From assembly GCA_036874045.1 (NCBI GenBank), contig CM072337.1:8494001-8558000 (forward strand): a stretch of DNA of 64,000 bases, given 5' to 3'. Below the pieces are notes generated by a model. That model had not been told where the DNA came from. It ran no database searches and was given only the letters and a program-made list of their open reading frames with translations. Origin of the DNA: Cymodocea nodosa (taxonomy: Eukaryota; Streptophyta; Magnoliopsida; Alismatales; Cymodoceaceae). The translations under genes and the position numbers were made by a program. Numbering within the stretch: the first letter of the stretch is position 1; every line of letters starts with the position of its first letter. This document shows, one piece after another, positions 33,574-45,538 of this stretch.

Positions 33574-34227
33574 TCCTATTGATGATATTCTTTTTCAATA
33601 GACTTTGTTTCCTTAGACATAATTTTTCTGACTTTCCTTCTTCTATAACATTTCTGTTTCTCCTTTTCAAGTATTGCTGTTTTCTTTTCAAATTGCTCCA
33701 TAAAAGTTTTCTGCTTTAATTCTTCTAAGGCACTTTCTATTGCAATAGCCTTTCGAAGACTATCAACTTTTGTTTTGTCTACAGCAATATCTGATTCTAC
33801 TTGTTTCGAATATAAAGGAGTAGGGACAGCTGATTCATGCTCTTCCTCAAATGCATGTAGTCTTGTACCGTTTATAGGAGTTTGAGGGGTTCTATTTGAT
33901 GAACCTACACCTTTTTCCAAATATTTTGCATACCGTTCCAAAAATGCAATCTCAGCACATTTCATTCTGTATTCTCTATCATATTTACTTCGAATACCCA
34001 TGTATGTAATACTTGCATCAGTATGTTGAAGTTCTTGTCTAACTTCATCTAATATATCGTGAGAAAAGAAGTAATCTCTATAAAGTTCTTCTAACCTTTT
34101 TGTCCACTCGAAATATTTTCTTGAACCAAGTACGTGGAACTTCATCATTCTCTATTTCTTTTCCTTTTGCATCTCTTCTACTTTTGCCTTTTCCTCTGCC
34201 ACGACCTTTGTAGAACTTGGAGACCAT
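33574..34227 (-). pseudogene. Third ORF of copia A1, truncated
   Basis: Starts MVSKFYKGRGRGKGKSRR at 34227, shifts frame near 34100, then is open for about 190 codons (34148-33576): LEELYRDYFF, ILDEVRQELQ, KYDREYRMKCAEIAFLE, GTRLHAFEEEHESAVPTPLY, lysine-rich CYRRRKVRKIMSKE. Truncated by the A1/A2 junction. No recognised fold in this N-terminal part; probably helical and RNA- or DNA-binding from its basic clusters (inference). Confidence 0.7.
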
Positions 34228-35814
34228 CGTCGCAAGTTGTAACAGCAACAAGCGGGAAAGATTTTCTTGACAAAGTTTACAAATAACCTAAGTCCCCGTG
34301 TTATAAGTGTTTAAATAGGGTTTTTAGGCGTATAACTCAACGTGAAGATAAGTTGGGTTTAGAAATTAAATAAATATTGAATAAAGTTTATTCAATCAAG
34401 GTACCCGAAATATTCAAGTATAAGTCATTGAGTTAACTAACCTAACGAGTAAAACGCTGTCTAGAGGTAGTTTTACACGTTACCTTATCTAATATAACGT
34501 CTAGTTAGTACACTTAAACAAGTTTCGGATGCTTTCAACTAAAACCTTCCGAAAACAACACACATGCTAAACTTAACATTATCTTGAGAATATTGTAAAC
34601 TATTTGAACATTTTGTCTTTTGAATCTAGAATAGTTTATTTGTCTTTTTAAATTATTTCATCAAGATTTTAAGAGGACATTAATTCAGATTAACTAAGAT
34701 TTGTATTTTAAATTATATTAATCTGTTTTTGACATTGTTAATGCTCCCCCTACAAATATACTTCAAATATATTCAAACAAAATACAAAATATACTTGTAG
34801 TGACAATAGATGTTAAGTATAACTATACTTTTACATTTTATTTTCAGAGACTTCTGTTATCCTGACATCATCAAAAATGATTTCTAGAATCAATTCCTAA
34901 TGTATATGAATCAAAACACAACTTTGAACTCAATTCGATTAATTCAAGGAGAATAAAAGAATGTATCTCAAATAAACGTTTTCAAAAGTACTAATGTTGA
35001 TTCAATAAATCAGTAGTCATATTGGTATAAACTATATGCGATTCAAAGATATCTGTAATTAATGAAATAACTTTTTCTTTTCAAAACAGTAAATATTGAT
35101 AATTTTCTTTAAAAGTTCGTTTGAAAAGCTTGAATCATACAAGAGCTTTCTAATGTACCCGTGTAATGAGCTTTCAATCAACAATCCCAGATCTGATCAG
35201 GAGCTTAGGTTGCCAGATTTAAAGAATCCTTTTTCAGGACAACAATCCTTACATACCTATCTGCTCAAGTACAAAAGGCTCCTGATCAAACTGATCAATA
35301 AACTCTCAAAGATTTTCACTTTGTAAGCACTTTTCATTTTAAGCATAGTATATATGTATTCCATTAATACAGATGCAATAAAACACAAATCTCATACAAT
35401 TTTTACTTCTGTGATTGTATTGAGAATATGAATCAGTTTCAATAAGCTTATACTTTTGATTAACAATTTAAGATGAGTTACATATAACTTATTCTACAAG
35501 TTTAATCAATTAAGTCAAATTTATGCATGATTATATGCATTTTCCTTGATTCAAATAAAACATTTAATCAAAATTTCAGAATGTCAGAAGTATTTAATGT
35601 TTTTCATTTACATTTCCACTTAAAATCGTAAAAACCATTAAAATTGATAAACTACTTAAAATCAATAAGATACTACTATGATTTTACAATAAATACATAG
35701 TATCTTAAGCAGTAGTTTAGATATTACTTTAGATATTTATAATAAGTATATAATATCTATGAGGTGAACAACATCATCAATAATATTTATCTTTTTATGT
35801 GGAGTTTAAGCATT
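34228..35814 (-). other. Copia A1 noncoding region between pol and third ORF
   Basis: Same organisation as 26110-27677, with the gypsy/copia shared block at 35100-35320 and an internal AGGGGGAGC tract near 34745. Only chance ORFs. Confidence 0.75.
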
Positions 35815-36213
35815 TTACACATCACATAGCCTACAAATACCTAAATTTAATCTAATGTTGCAAAATGTATTTTCGTCTAGAGGTTTTTTAAATATATCAG
35901 CTAATTGATTTTGACTAGACACAAATTCTAATTTAATTTTTCCTTTAATTACGTTATCTCTTAGAAAATGATGTCTAACCTCTATATGCTTTGCTCTTGA
36001 ATGTAATACAGGATTTTTGGAAAGATTTATTGCAAAACTACTGTCACAATAAATCTCAGTTGTATCATAAGATAATCCAAAATCTTCTAAAGTTTGCCTT
36101 ATCCACAAAATCTGAGTGCAACACAGTGCAGCAGCAACATATTCAACTTCTGTAATAGAAAGTGCTACATAGTTTTGCTTTTTACTAAACCATGACACCA
36201 AATTATTTCCCAA
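35815..36213 (-). pseudogene. RNase H domain of copia A1 pol
   Basis: Open for 132 codons: NLVSWFSKKQNYVALS, TEVEYVAAALCCTQILW, CDSSFAINLSKNPVLHSRAKHIEVRHHF and a C-terminal LADIFKKPLDENTF. In frame with the upstream RT but separated from it by a TAA/TAG next to 36214. Confidence 0.85.
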
Positions 36214-36216
36214 TAA

Positions 36217-37026
36217 TTAACATGTGCCACTAGTACTCTTTCTACCAGATTTAGATCCTACATAATCAACATCAGTATATCCTATAAGATCTATTGAACT
36301 ATCCTTAGAATAATACAGTCCAAAATTTTTAGTTCCTTGTATATATCTAAATATTCTTTTAACTGCAATTAAGTGTGATTCTTTAGGATTAGATTGAAAT
36401 CTAGCATAAACACAAACAGCAAACATAATATCAGGTCTACTAGTAGTCAAATAAAGTAAAAAACCAATCATACTTCTGTATTTTCTTTGATCTATAGATT
36501 TTCCTATGTCATCAATATCTAACTTTAAAGTAGTACTCATAGGAGTTCCTCGAATCCTTGTATCATTAAAATTAAATTTCTTAAGCATTTCATCTACATA
36601 TTTTTCCTGATTTAAAAATATACATTTATCCATTTACTTAATTTGAAGTCCTAGAAAATATGAAAGTTCTCCTATCATACTCATTTCAAACTAATTAGTC
36701 ATCTCTTCAGAGAATATTTCTATCAACTTATCAAAGGTTGCTCCAAAGATTATATCATCCATGTATATTTGAACAACAATATGATCTTTACCATCTCTCT
36801 TAATAAATAGAGTATGATCCACTTTTCCCATGATATAGCCTTTTTCTATTAAAAAAGTAGACAATCTTTCATACCATGATCTAGGTGTTTGCTTCAAACC
36901 ATATAAGGCTTTCTTCAATTTATACACAAAGTCAGGATTTTTAATATCTTCAAATCCAGGTGGTTATTTTACATAGACTTCTTCATTAATTAAATCATTT
37001 AGAAATGCACTCTTTACATCTATTTG
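36217..37026 (-). pseudogene. Reverse transcriptase, main part, copia A1
   Basis: Two open stretches (36927-36691, 36633-36217) in the same frame: LYGLKQTPRSWYERL, IYMDDIIFGA, GELSYFLGLQIK, RGTPMSTTLKL, QRKYRSMIGFLLYLTTSRPD. The active site reads YMDD rather than YVDD. Stops replacing glutamine codons (CAG to TAG by comparison with A2) lie near 36690, 36634 and 36966. Confidence 0.85.
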
Positions 37027-38898
37027 TTATAATTTAAAATCCATATAACAAGCATAGGCCAATAATATTGTAATACTTTCTAACCTAGCCAAAGGAGCAA
37101 ATGTTTCATCATAATCTAATCCTTCTTCCTGTGTATACCCTTGTGCAACTAATCTAGCTTTATTCCTTATAATTTGACCAGTTTTGTTAGTTTTGTTTCT
37201 AAAGATACACTTTGTACCTATTATGGATTGATTTTCTGGTGAAGAGACTAATTCCCAAACATCATTTCTGATGAATTGATTTAGTTCTTCTTGCATTGCC
37301 ACTATCCAATTTTCATCAGATAATGCTTCTTGTATATTCCATGGTTCCACCATAGAAACAAACATACACATACTATTTAAATTTACTGAAGCTCTAGTTT
37401 TAACTCCCTCATTAATATTACCAATGACTTGAGTAATGGGATGTGATGAAGAATAACGACAATTTCTCTGATTTTCCTTAATATTCTCATCAACATCTGA
37501 AAGTCCATCACTTTCATCATTAGTTTGATCATTTAAGTTCATATTTTTGATTTTCTCAGATAAATCATCAATCTCTCTATTGATCTCTAACTCATTTGGA
37601 AAATTGATCAAGTCATCATTATCAACTTTAGATTGAGATTCTCTAAGAGAATTTTCATTGAAGCTTACATGGAGGGTTTCTTCAATAGTCCTAGAAGTCT
37701 TGTTATATACTCTATAGGCTTTACTTCTAGTAGAGTAACCTACAAAAATTCCTTCATCCGATTTAGCTTGAAATTTATCCCTTTTATCCTTAGTATTAAG
37801 AATAAAACACTTGCACCCAAATGGTTTCATATAGGAAATTTTTGGAACCCTATTAAACATAATTTCAAAAGGAGTTTTATTAACATGAGGTCTTAAATGA
37901 CTTCTGTTAATAACATAACAAGCTGTATTTACTACTTCAGCCCAAAGATTTTGAGGTAACTTATGTTCATTCAACATAGTTCTGGCCATTTCTTGAAGTG
38001 ATCTATTCTTTCTCTCAACAACACCATTTTGACACGGTGCTCTTGGAAAAGAAAATCTGTGATCAATGTCATGCTCATTACAATAGTTATCCATTTGATC
38101 ATTATCAAATTTAGTTCCATGATCACTCCTAAGTTTTTGAATAGAGACACTTTGCTCATTTTGAACAAAATTGCAAAATATTTTATATTTTTCAAAAACT
38201 TCTATCTTAGATGCTAGAAAATATACCCAAGTGTATCTAGAGAAGTCATCTACTAAAACAAATACATACCGTTTACCACCAAGACTCATGATTCTTGTTA
38301 GTCCAAATAGATCCATATGTATAAGTTCTAAGACTCTCTTACTTGAAATATCAGTTTTGGCTTTAAAAGAGTTTTTGTGAAGTTTACCTAACTCACATGC
38401 ATCACACGTAAAGTTCTTTGAGTATTTAATCTTTGGTAAACCTCTCACTAAATGTTTTCTAGATAGTTTATGTAACAGTGTCATATTTATATGCCCAATC
38501 CTTCTATGCCATAGATATGCATCACTAGTTTCAGCTAGCAAACATGAATTTAAATCAACTACACTAGAAGGTAAAGATAAAATACATACAGAACCTTTTC
38601 TTTTAGCAATAAACTTAATTTCATCTGTATTTTTATCAATTATTTTGCATACATTATCTTCAAACACTACATAATATCCATTTTCAGTTAGTTTTATGAC
38701 ACTCAGCAAATTAAATCCTAGGTTTTCTACATATAGTACATTCAAAATAACACAAGTAGGAGTTATTTGAACATTGCCCATACCTATGATTTTATCTTTG
38801 CTTTTGTTTCCAAATGTTACACTTCCTTTCATGGTATTTGTAAAATTTTGTAGTAGACTTTTTTGTCCGGTCATGTGACTTGACGCTCCACTGTCCAA
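37027..38898 (-). pseudogene. Protease-integrase-RT start of copia A1 polyprotein
   Basis: 623 open codons. Residues 2-6 DSGAS are the aspartic protease active site; 131-168 the HHCC zinc domain preceding integrase (WHRRIGHIN...CDAC); integrase core D196 (HMDLFG), D259 (RSDHGTKF), E295 (VVERKNRS); SIRE-type integrase C-terminus with GCKCFILNTKDKRDKF and IFVGYSTRSKAYRVYN; from about residue 520 the start of RT (NDVWELV, KARLVAQGYTQEEGLDYDETFAP). Function: polyprotein processing, cDNA integration. The ORF is open only in this segment; stops on both sides break the polyprotein. Confidence 0.92.
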
Positions 38899-38937
38899 GA
38901 TCCATTTTGATGTTGTTTCCTCCTACAACACAAATTA

Positions 38938-40215
38938 AGAAAAACTTTTACTTGGTACCCAATGTTGTTGAGGACCAAGTTCATTAAACGCATATTTCTT
39001 CTTTTTGTTTAAAAATAGTTTAACATTATCATTTATATTCTTATTAGTTGTAAGTACTATTGATTTATCATTAGCTTCATACTCACATATAGCATTATTG
39101 CTTTTGCAATCATTCTTTTTGTTTTCAGATGTAGTATAATCAAGACCAAACATATTATTATCAGATGTTAATTTATTTTGGTCATGCTTATACATTTCTG
39201 TAAGTTCATACCAAGATTTTGTACTTGTATTAACACTTTCCGTACATACAAAATCTTTTTCTGCACAAGAATTTTTTGTTTTATCACATGTAGAATGAGT
39301 AATTGGTCTAATACCAGTGTATTGAATTATATGCTCAGGTTTCTGAATTTTCAGTTTACTACAATTGTCTGAAATTTTAGAAACATTAGAAACTGAATTT
39401 CTAAAATAAGAAACAAGATTTTTAGAAACATTTATAGTCATGTTAGAAGTACAATTTCACAAATCACATTGATTTATATTATTACTACATGATTCATCCC
39501 TTGAAGTATCTACTTCTACATATTTATTACCTTGTTTCATAATAAAAGGAATTTTAGTCTTAGATTTACTTGAACTGCAACTAATAAATCCTTTATTGGC
39601 TTGAGATTCAGGATATTCAGGATAATCAAATCCTAAGCCAAATTTATAAGACACCGCAGGGGTACTAGTTAGTTTGTTTAACTTAGTTTGACTTAAATTC
39701 CATTTCTCAAAGGTAGAATTTAAATGTTGCTCTCTTAGTTTTAATTTATCTATCTCTAATTCAAGTTCATTTATATTGTTTCTCAACATTTCATTTTCAG
39801 ATTATATCTTTAATTTTTCAGCATTTATATTCTGTATTTGTTCATGCAAGATACATTCATTAAATCTAAATTTTTGCAAATCTCTAGCATGATTTTCATT
39901 ATCACATTTAAACTTTTCTAAAGTAGTAGACAGGAAACAATTTTCTTCTTCCATAATGGATGAAGATTTTCTAATATTCTTATTTTTCAGTTTACATACT
40001 TTAAGTTTTTGTAATAATGCACGATAAGCACATAATAATTCATCAAAGTTGAAACCTGAATGACTTTCAGGATCAGATATTACCTCAGACTCATCTGCCA
40101 TGAAGCACACATGAGCAACGTCTTCTAACTCTTGTTCTCCTTCTGAATGTGAAAATTTTGATGTTGATTCCTTAGATTCAGACTCTTCAGACGTGTCATC
40201 CCAAGTGACCTTCAA
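38938..40215 (-). pseudogene. gag C-terminal extension of copia A1
   Basis: Same frame as gag and pol with stops at 39802 and 39457. Contains acidic/serine-rich sequence, then leucine heptads (ENEMLRNNINELELEIDKLK) suggesting a coiled coil, then low-complexity asparagine/lysine-rich sequence ending QQHWVPSKSFS. It ends at a TAA (38935-38937), present at the same place in fragment A4 (43684-43686), followed in frame by pol. The long Gag is usual for SIRE-type elements. Confidence 0.75.
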
Positions 40216-40248
40216 AGCCTTTTTCTTGTAAAACTTTTTCTGAGTTTT

Positions 40249-41193
40249 CTAAGCCGTCTTCTTCTGATTTGTCCTACTTTGCTTTTCATTTTTCCACATA
40301 GGACAATCTGGAGAAAGATGTCTAGGTTTCTTACAGTTGTAACATACATACTTTCTAGATGAAGAATTCTTGTCATTCAATGATTTTGACGTTGAGGGTT
40401 TATCATTTTTGTTCCTTTGTTGTTTCCTAGCTTTCCATGCTTTCTTGAATTTCCTAGTTAGCAAAATCAAATCCTCGTTAGAATCAGTAGATATATCAGA
40501 ATCTGAATTAATTTTGAAGGCTATTTCTTTCTTCATTTTTAGTTTGTTGTGACTTAGTGATTCAATTAATTGAACTTCATAAGCTGTTAAATTTCCTATA
40601 AGTTCATTCATAGAATAAACATTTAAATCTCGTGATTCCTCAATTGATGTTACTTTCTGAGACCATTTAGAACTTAGGGATCTGACAATTTTCCTCACCA
40701 AATCCTTCTATTCAAAATTCTTTCCTAAACATTTTAAAGAGTTTATGATATCAAGAAATCTGGAAAACATCTCAGAAATATTTTCGTCTTCATGCATCTT
40801 AAAGAGTTCATACTTATGAATCAACATGTTTATTTTTGTCTCTTTAACTTGAGAAGTACCTTCTTGTGAAACTTCTAATGCATGTCACACCTCATAAGCA
40901 GATTTATATGCCGACACTTTACTGAACTGTTCATAACTCAATGCACAAAATAAAATATTTAAGCCCTTAGCATTCTGAGTTTCATTTTCTTTTTCAGTAA
41001 TTGTCCAAGTATTATAAGCAGTAGTTAACGGAGTATATGGTTTAGAAATCATGAACCACAACTTATGATCTATACTTTGAAGAAAAGTAGTCATCCTATA
41101 TTTCCAATATTCAAAATGTATTCCATCAAATAAAGGAGGACGATTAAGATTTTGGCCTTCATAAAAAGAAAAATTACCATTTCCAGTAACCAT
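40249..41193 (-). pseudogene. gag of copia A1 (N-terminal and zinc-knuckle part)
   Basis: Starts MVTGNGNFSFYEGQNLNRPP at 41193, followed by LFDGIHFEYWKYRMTTFLQS, the copia Gag N-terminal signature. Zinc knuckle CYNCKKPRHLSPDC (CX2CX4HX4C) near the end. Stops at 40885 (TGA), about 40709 (TAG) and 40249. Forms the capsid-like particle and binds element RNA in intact relatives. Confidence 0.88.
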
Positions 41194-41381
41194 TTTACCT
41201 TAGATTTTTTTCAACCTATTTGATTTTAAACAGTCTAAAAACTTTAAAACAACTTGAGTCTTAAATCAATAGAGTTAAACATATGCTCAGATATTAATTT
41301 CTGTTTAAAAACAAGGAAGGTAGAATAAGCAATGATATTAAATAAGTTGGTATCGATTTTATATCAAAGACTATTAACAAA

Positions 41382-41393
41382 GCTCTGATACCA
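41382..41393 (-). other. Primer-binding site, initiator tRNA-Met
   Basis: TGGTATCAGAGC on the minus strand, complementary to the 3' end of plant tRNA-iMet and 2 bases from the LTR end; the standard copia/SIRE primer site. Confidence 0.93.
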
Positions 41394-41395
41394 CT

Positions 41396-43007
41396 TGTAG
41401 GATCGTATGGCTACACAAGAGGGGGGTGAATTGTGTATTTTTAATATTTTCTGAAATATAATTGAAACTTTAAAACTCAAAAACAAGTCGAGACATTATT
41501 TTCATAAAATCATTTTTATTCAAGGTTTCAATTACAATATACAATTCAATTCTCCTCAGAAATTGTAGATGCAATTATATTTCGATATCATGTATCATCT
41601 AAACAATTTCATAACTACAAATAGAGAAAACTAATTTACGGAATTTAAAACTTTTCTCCCTGTTTGAGATCTTTCTTCTTCTTCTTTTTCTTCTTCAACA
41701 ATTCTTCAGTGACGAATATCTTGTCTTCTCATGCTTCATCGAATTTGCTTTCTTCTGATACTTCAAATCTTCAGTGACAAAAATCTTACCTTTTTATGCT
41801 TCACTAAACTTTCTTCCACTTGAGAGATTTTCCCCGAGAAGGTGTTTTTGATCCCTAAAAAAGATTTTTCTTTTGGTGTGCAGGGATGGTTTGATCCTTG
41901 AAAGGATTTTTCATTTTGTGTGCAAGGATAAATTGATCAACGAGAATTCTATGCCTTTTATACTGTATCTTCATTTCATGCATATCCTTCACGTTTAACC
42001 ACCACCAGTTTTCCACTTCTCCACGTCTTTTCTTTTTCCTTCATCGAAACACACACGTTCTAACCCATGTTTATATTTCGAATTTTCTTTAATCATTAGT
42101 CCTGGATCTCTGAAAAATTTCCTGCAAAATAAACTTTCTCCTCCAAAAGCTTTTCATCAGTGTAATAAGAAGTCATTACTTTAATGTTAACTAAACGAGT
42201 AACACAAGTATATATATAACTTAACGTTTCTAACTTAACGAGTTCCTCATGTGCCATTTCACGTGACAAGTACTGTAGCTAACTCAACGAACTATGTCTG
42301 TGGTGTTATGCTGTCTCAACGAACCATCCCCATTGTGTTATGATAACTCAACGAACCATCTCCGTTGTGTTATAATAACTCAACAAACCAGTAAGAAACA
42401 AATGTTTTTATAATAAGAATTTTACCACGTGCAAAAATAACAACTTAAGTTTATAACGCTAACCTAACGCGTTGCCTTAGTGTTCAATATAGCAACTCAA
42501 CGCATTTAGTTATGTTAACTTAACGAGTTAAACATGTGCACCTCACGTGATACAATACAACATTCGTAACTTATAATTTCACCACATGTATAACACTAAC
42601 TTAACGAGTTTGTCTCTTCTTTTACTCACTAACTTAACGAGTTATCACATGACCTATTTTAACCTTTAAGCCTCTAACTTAATGAGTTCTCACGTGACCT
42701 CTTTACAAACAAAACTCTAACTTAACGAGTTGTCTAAACATGCATTGTTCATGATACAGAAGATATAACATTAAAACATACCATGCTTTTCAATAAAAAC
42801 ACACGTTAACTTAACGTTAGGTAAATGAGAAATTAATGCAACGAAACGACTAGTTATTAACTTTAGATCCAATACAGACAAGTATTTATATCAGTAAGCT
42901 TTTTCTGTATTAATTGATGATTTTAATTTCTTTTCACAAGCAATAGTAATTGAGCAAATATGATTATTTTCATTTAGCACACATCATCAAAACAAAAATA
43001 CTCAACA
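41396..43007 (-). repeat. Copia A1 5' LTR
   Basis: 1612 bases with termini TGTTGAGTATTTTTG...GATCCTACA on the minus strand; pairs with 54042-55654. On plus it starts TGTAGGATCGTATGG then GGGGGGTGAATTG, as in SIRE-type LTRs. U3 holds palindromes with TAACTCAACG (42265-42380), many ACTTAACGAG half-sites (42190-42730), CACGTGA motifs, and a 58-base block (42426-42483) identical to the G2 LTR. Confidence 0.92.
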
Positions 43008-45538
43008 CTGAATATCCTAAATCTCAAGCCAATAAAGGATTTGTTAGTTGTAGTTCAAGTAAATTTAAGACTAAAATTCCTTTTATCATGAAACAAGGAA
43101 ATAAATATGTAGAAGTAGGTACTTCAAGGGATGAATCATGCAGTAATAATATAAATCAATGTGATTTGTCTAAATGTACTTCTAACAAGATTATTAATGT
43201 TTCTAAAAATCTTGTTCTGGAAATTCAGTTTCTAATGTTTCAAAAATATCAGACAATAGTAGTAAACTAAAAATTCAGAAACCTGAGCATGTAATTCAAA
43301 ACTCTAGTGTTTGACCAATTACTCATTCTGCATGTGATTTATCTGAAAATTCTTGTGTAGAAAAAGATTTTGTATGTACTGAAAATTCAAATACAACTAC
43401 AAAATCTTGGTATGAACTTACTGAAATATATGAACATGACCAAAATAGATTAACATCTAATAAAGATAAGTTTGGTTTTGGTTATATTACTTTTGAAAAC
43501 AAAAAGAATGATTATAGGAGCAATAATTCTATATATGAGTATGAAGCTAATGATAAGTCAATAGTACTTAGAACTAATAAGAATGTAAATGATAATGTTA
43601 AACTATTTTTAAACAACAAGAAGAAATATGCGTTTAATGAACTTGGTCCTCAACAACATTGGGTACCAAGAAAAAGTTTTTATTAATTTGTTTTGCAGGA
43701 GGAAACAACATCAAAATTGATCTTGGACAGTGGAGCATCAAGTCACATGACCGAATAGAAAAGTCTAGTAAAAAATTTTACAAATACCACGAAAGGAAGT
43801 GTAACATTTGGAAACAAAAGCAAGGATAAAATCATAGGTATGGGCAATGTTCAAATAACTCTGACTTGTGTTATTTCGAATGTACTATATGTAGAAAACC
43901 TAGGATTTAATTTGCTGAGTGTTATTAAACTAATTGAGAATGGATATTATGTAGTATTTGAAGATAATGTATGCAAAATTATTGATAAAAATACAGATGA
44001 ACTAAAGTTTATTGCTAAAAGAAAAGGTTCTGTATGTATTTTATCTTTACCTTCTAGTGTAGTTGATTTAAATTCATGTTTGCTAGCTGAAACTAGTGAT
44101 GCATATCTGTGGCATAGAAGGATCGGACATATAAATATGAAACTGTTACATAAACTGTCTAGAAAACATTTAGTGAGAGGTTTACCAAAGATTAGATACT
44201 CAAAAGACTTTATGTGTGATGCATGTGAGTTAGGTGAACTTCACAAAAACTCTTTTAAATCCAAAATTGATATATCAAGCAAGAGAGTCTTAGAACTTAT
44301 ACATATGGATCTATTTGGACCAACAAGAATCATGAGTCTTGGTGGTAAACGGTATGTATTTGTTTTAATAGATGACTACTCTAGATACACTTGGATATAT
44401 TTTCTTGCATCTAAGACAGAAGTTTTTGAAAAGTTTAAAATGTTTTGCAATCTTGTTCAAAATGAACAAAGTGTCTCTGTTCAAAAACTTAGGAGTGATC
44501 ATGATATAGAATTTGATAATGATCAAATGGATAATTATTGTAAAGAGCATGACATTGATCACAGATTTTCTTTTTCAAGAGCACCGTCTCAAAATGATGT
44601 TGTTGAGAGAAAAAATAGATCACTTCAGGAAATGGCCAAAACTATGTTGAATGAACATAATTTACCTCAAAATCTTTGAGCTAAAGCGGTGAATACAGCT
44701 TGTTATGTTATTAACAGAAGTCACTTAAGACCTCATGTTAATAAAACTCCTTTTGAAATTATGTTTAATAGGGTTCCAAAAATTTCCTATATGAAACCAT
44801 TTGGTTGCAAGTGTTTTATTCTTACTACTAAGGATAAAAGGGATAAATTTCAAGCCAAAGCGGATGAAGGAATTTTTGTAGGTTACTCTACTAGAAGTAA
44901 AGCCTATAGAGTATATAACAAGACTTGTAGAACTATTGAAGAAACCCTACATGTAAGCTTCAATGAAAATTCTTTTAGAGAATCTCAATCTAAAGCTGAT
45001 AATGATGATATGATCAATTTCCCAAAAGATTTAGAGATCAATAGAGAGATTGAAGATTTATTTGAGAAAATCAAAAATATGAACTTAAATGATCAAACTA
45101 ATGATGAAATGGATGGATCTTTAGATGTTGATGAGAATATTGAGGAAAATCAGAGAAATTGGCGTTATTCTTCATCACATCCCATTACTCAAGTCATTGG
45201 TAATATTAATGAGGGAGTTAAAACTAGAGCTTCTGTTAACTTAAATAGTCTGTGTATGTTTGTTTCTATGGTGGAACCAAAAAATATAGAAGAAGTATAC
45301 TAGGCCATTTGAGTGTCCATTGAGACTCACATGTTATCACCTCCATGGATACTCCTGGTGTATACCAGGCCTGTTTGAGTGTCCATGAAGGTTCACCTTC
45401 TATCACCTCTAAGGATACTTCTAGTGTTCACCAGGCTGTTTGAGTGTCCAAGGAGGACCCTTAAAAAAAAATAAAAAATAAAAAAATGCAAGAAGAACTA
45501 AATCAATTCATCAGAAATGATGTTTGGGAATTAGTTTT
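43008..45538 (+). pseudogene. Copia A4 fragment: gag end, protease, integrase, RT start
   Basis: Plus-strand copy of the A family, entering in the Gag C-terminal extension and ending in RT at WELV. Recognisable: gag terminal TAA at 43684, SGASSHMT protease site, LWHRRIGHINMKLLHKL zinc domain, HMDLFGPTRIM, IEFDNDQMDNY, VVERKNRSLQEMAKTM. Stops at 43758 and 44680 (TGG to TGA). The DHG near the second aspartate reads DHD here. A 65-base minisatellite replaces about ten codons at 45300-45485. Interrupted on the left by A1 and on the right by G4. Confidence 0.88.
45303..45485 (+). repeat. 65-base minisatellite with A-rich tail inside copia RT
   Basis: Two full and one partial unit, each beginning TTTGAGTGTCC (45308, 45374, 45439), ending in an A-rich run (about 45462-45487). 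It replaces some 29 bases of RT coding sequence relative to A1. CCTGGTGTATACCAGG in unit 1 is a palindrome. Confidence 0.85.

Larger units (their letters stand above)
33574..43007 (-). mobile_element. Copia A1: SIRE-like Ty1/copia element
   Basis: Most complete copia here: 5' LTR (43007-41396), tRNA-iMet primer site, gag, pol in the order protease-integrase-RT-RNase H, noncoding region, and the first two thirds of the third ORF. The remainder and 3' LTR are missing because the sequence switches to copia A2 RT at 33573. It is inserted in the oppositely oriented copia fragment A4, whose sequence resumes at 43008. The 41193-35815 stretch (1793 codons) stays in one frame, broken only by about ten stops. 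Confidence 0.88.

Noticed and set aside
37633..38380. Plus-strand ORFs of 60-87 codons opposite copia A1 integrase
   Set aside because: Shadows of the minus-strand pol frame.
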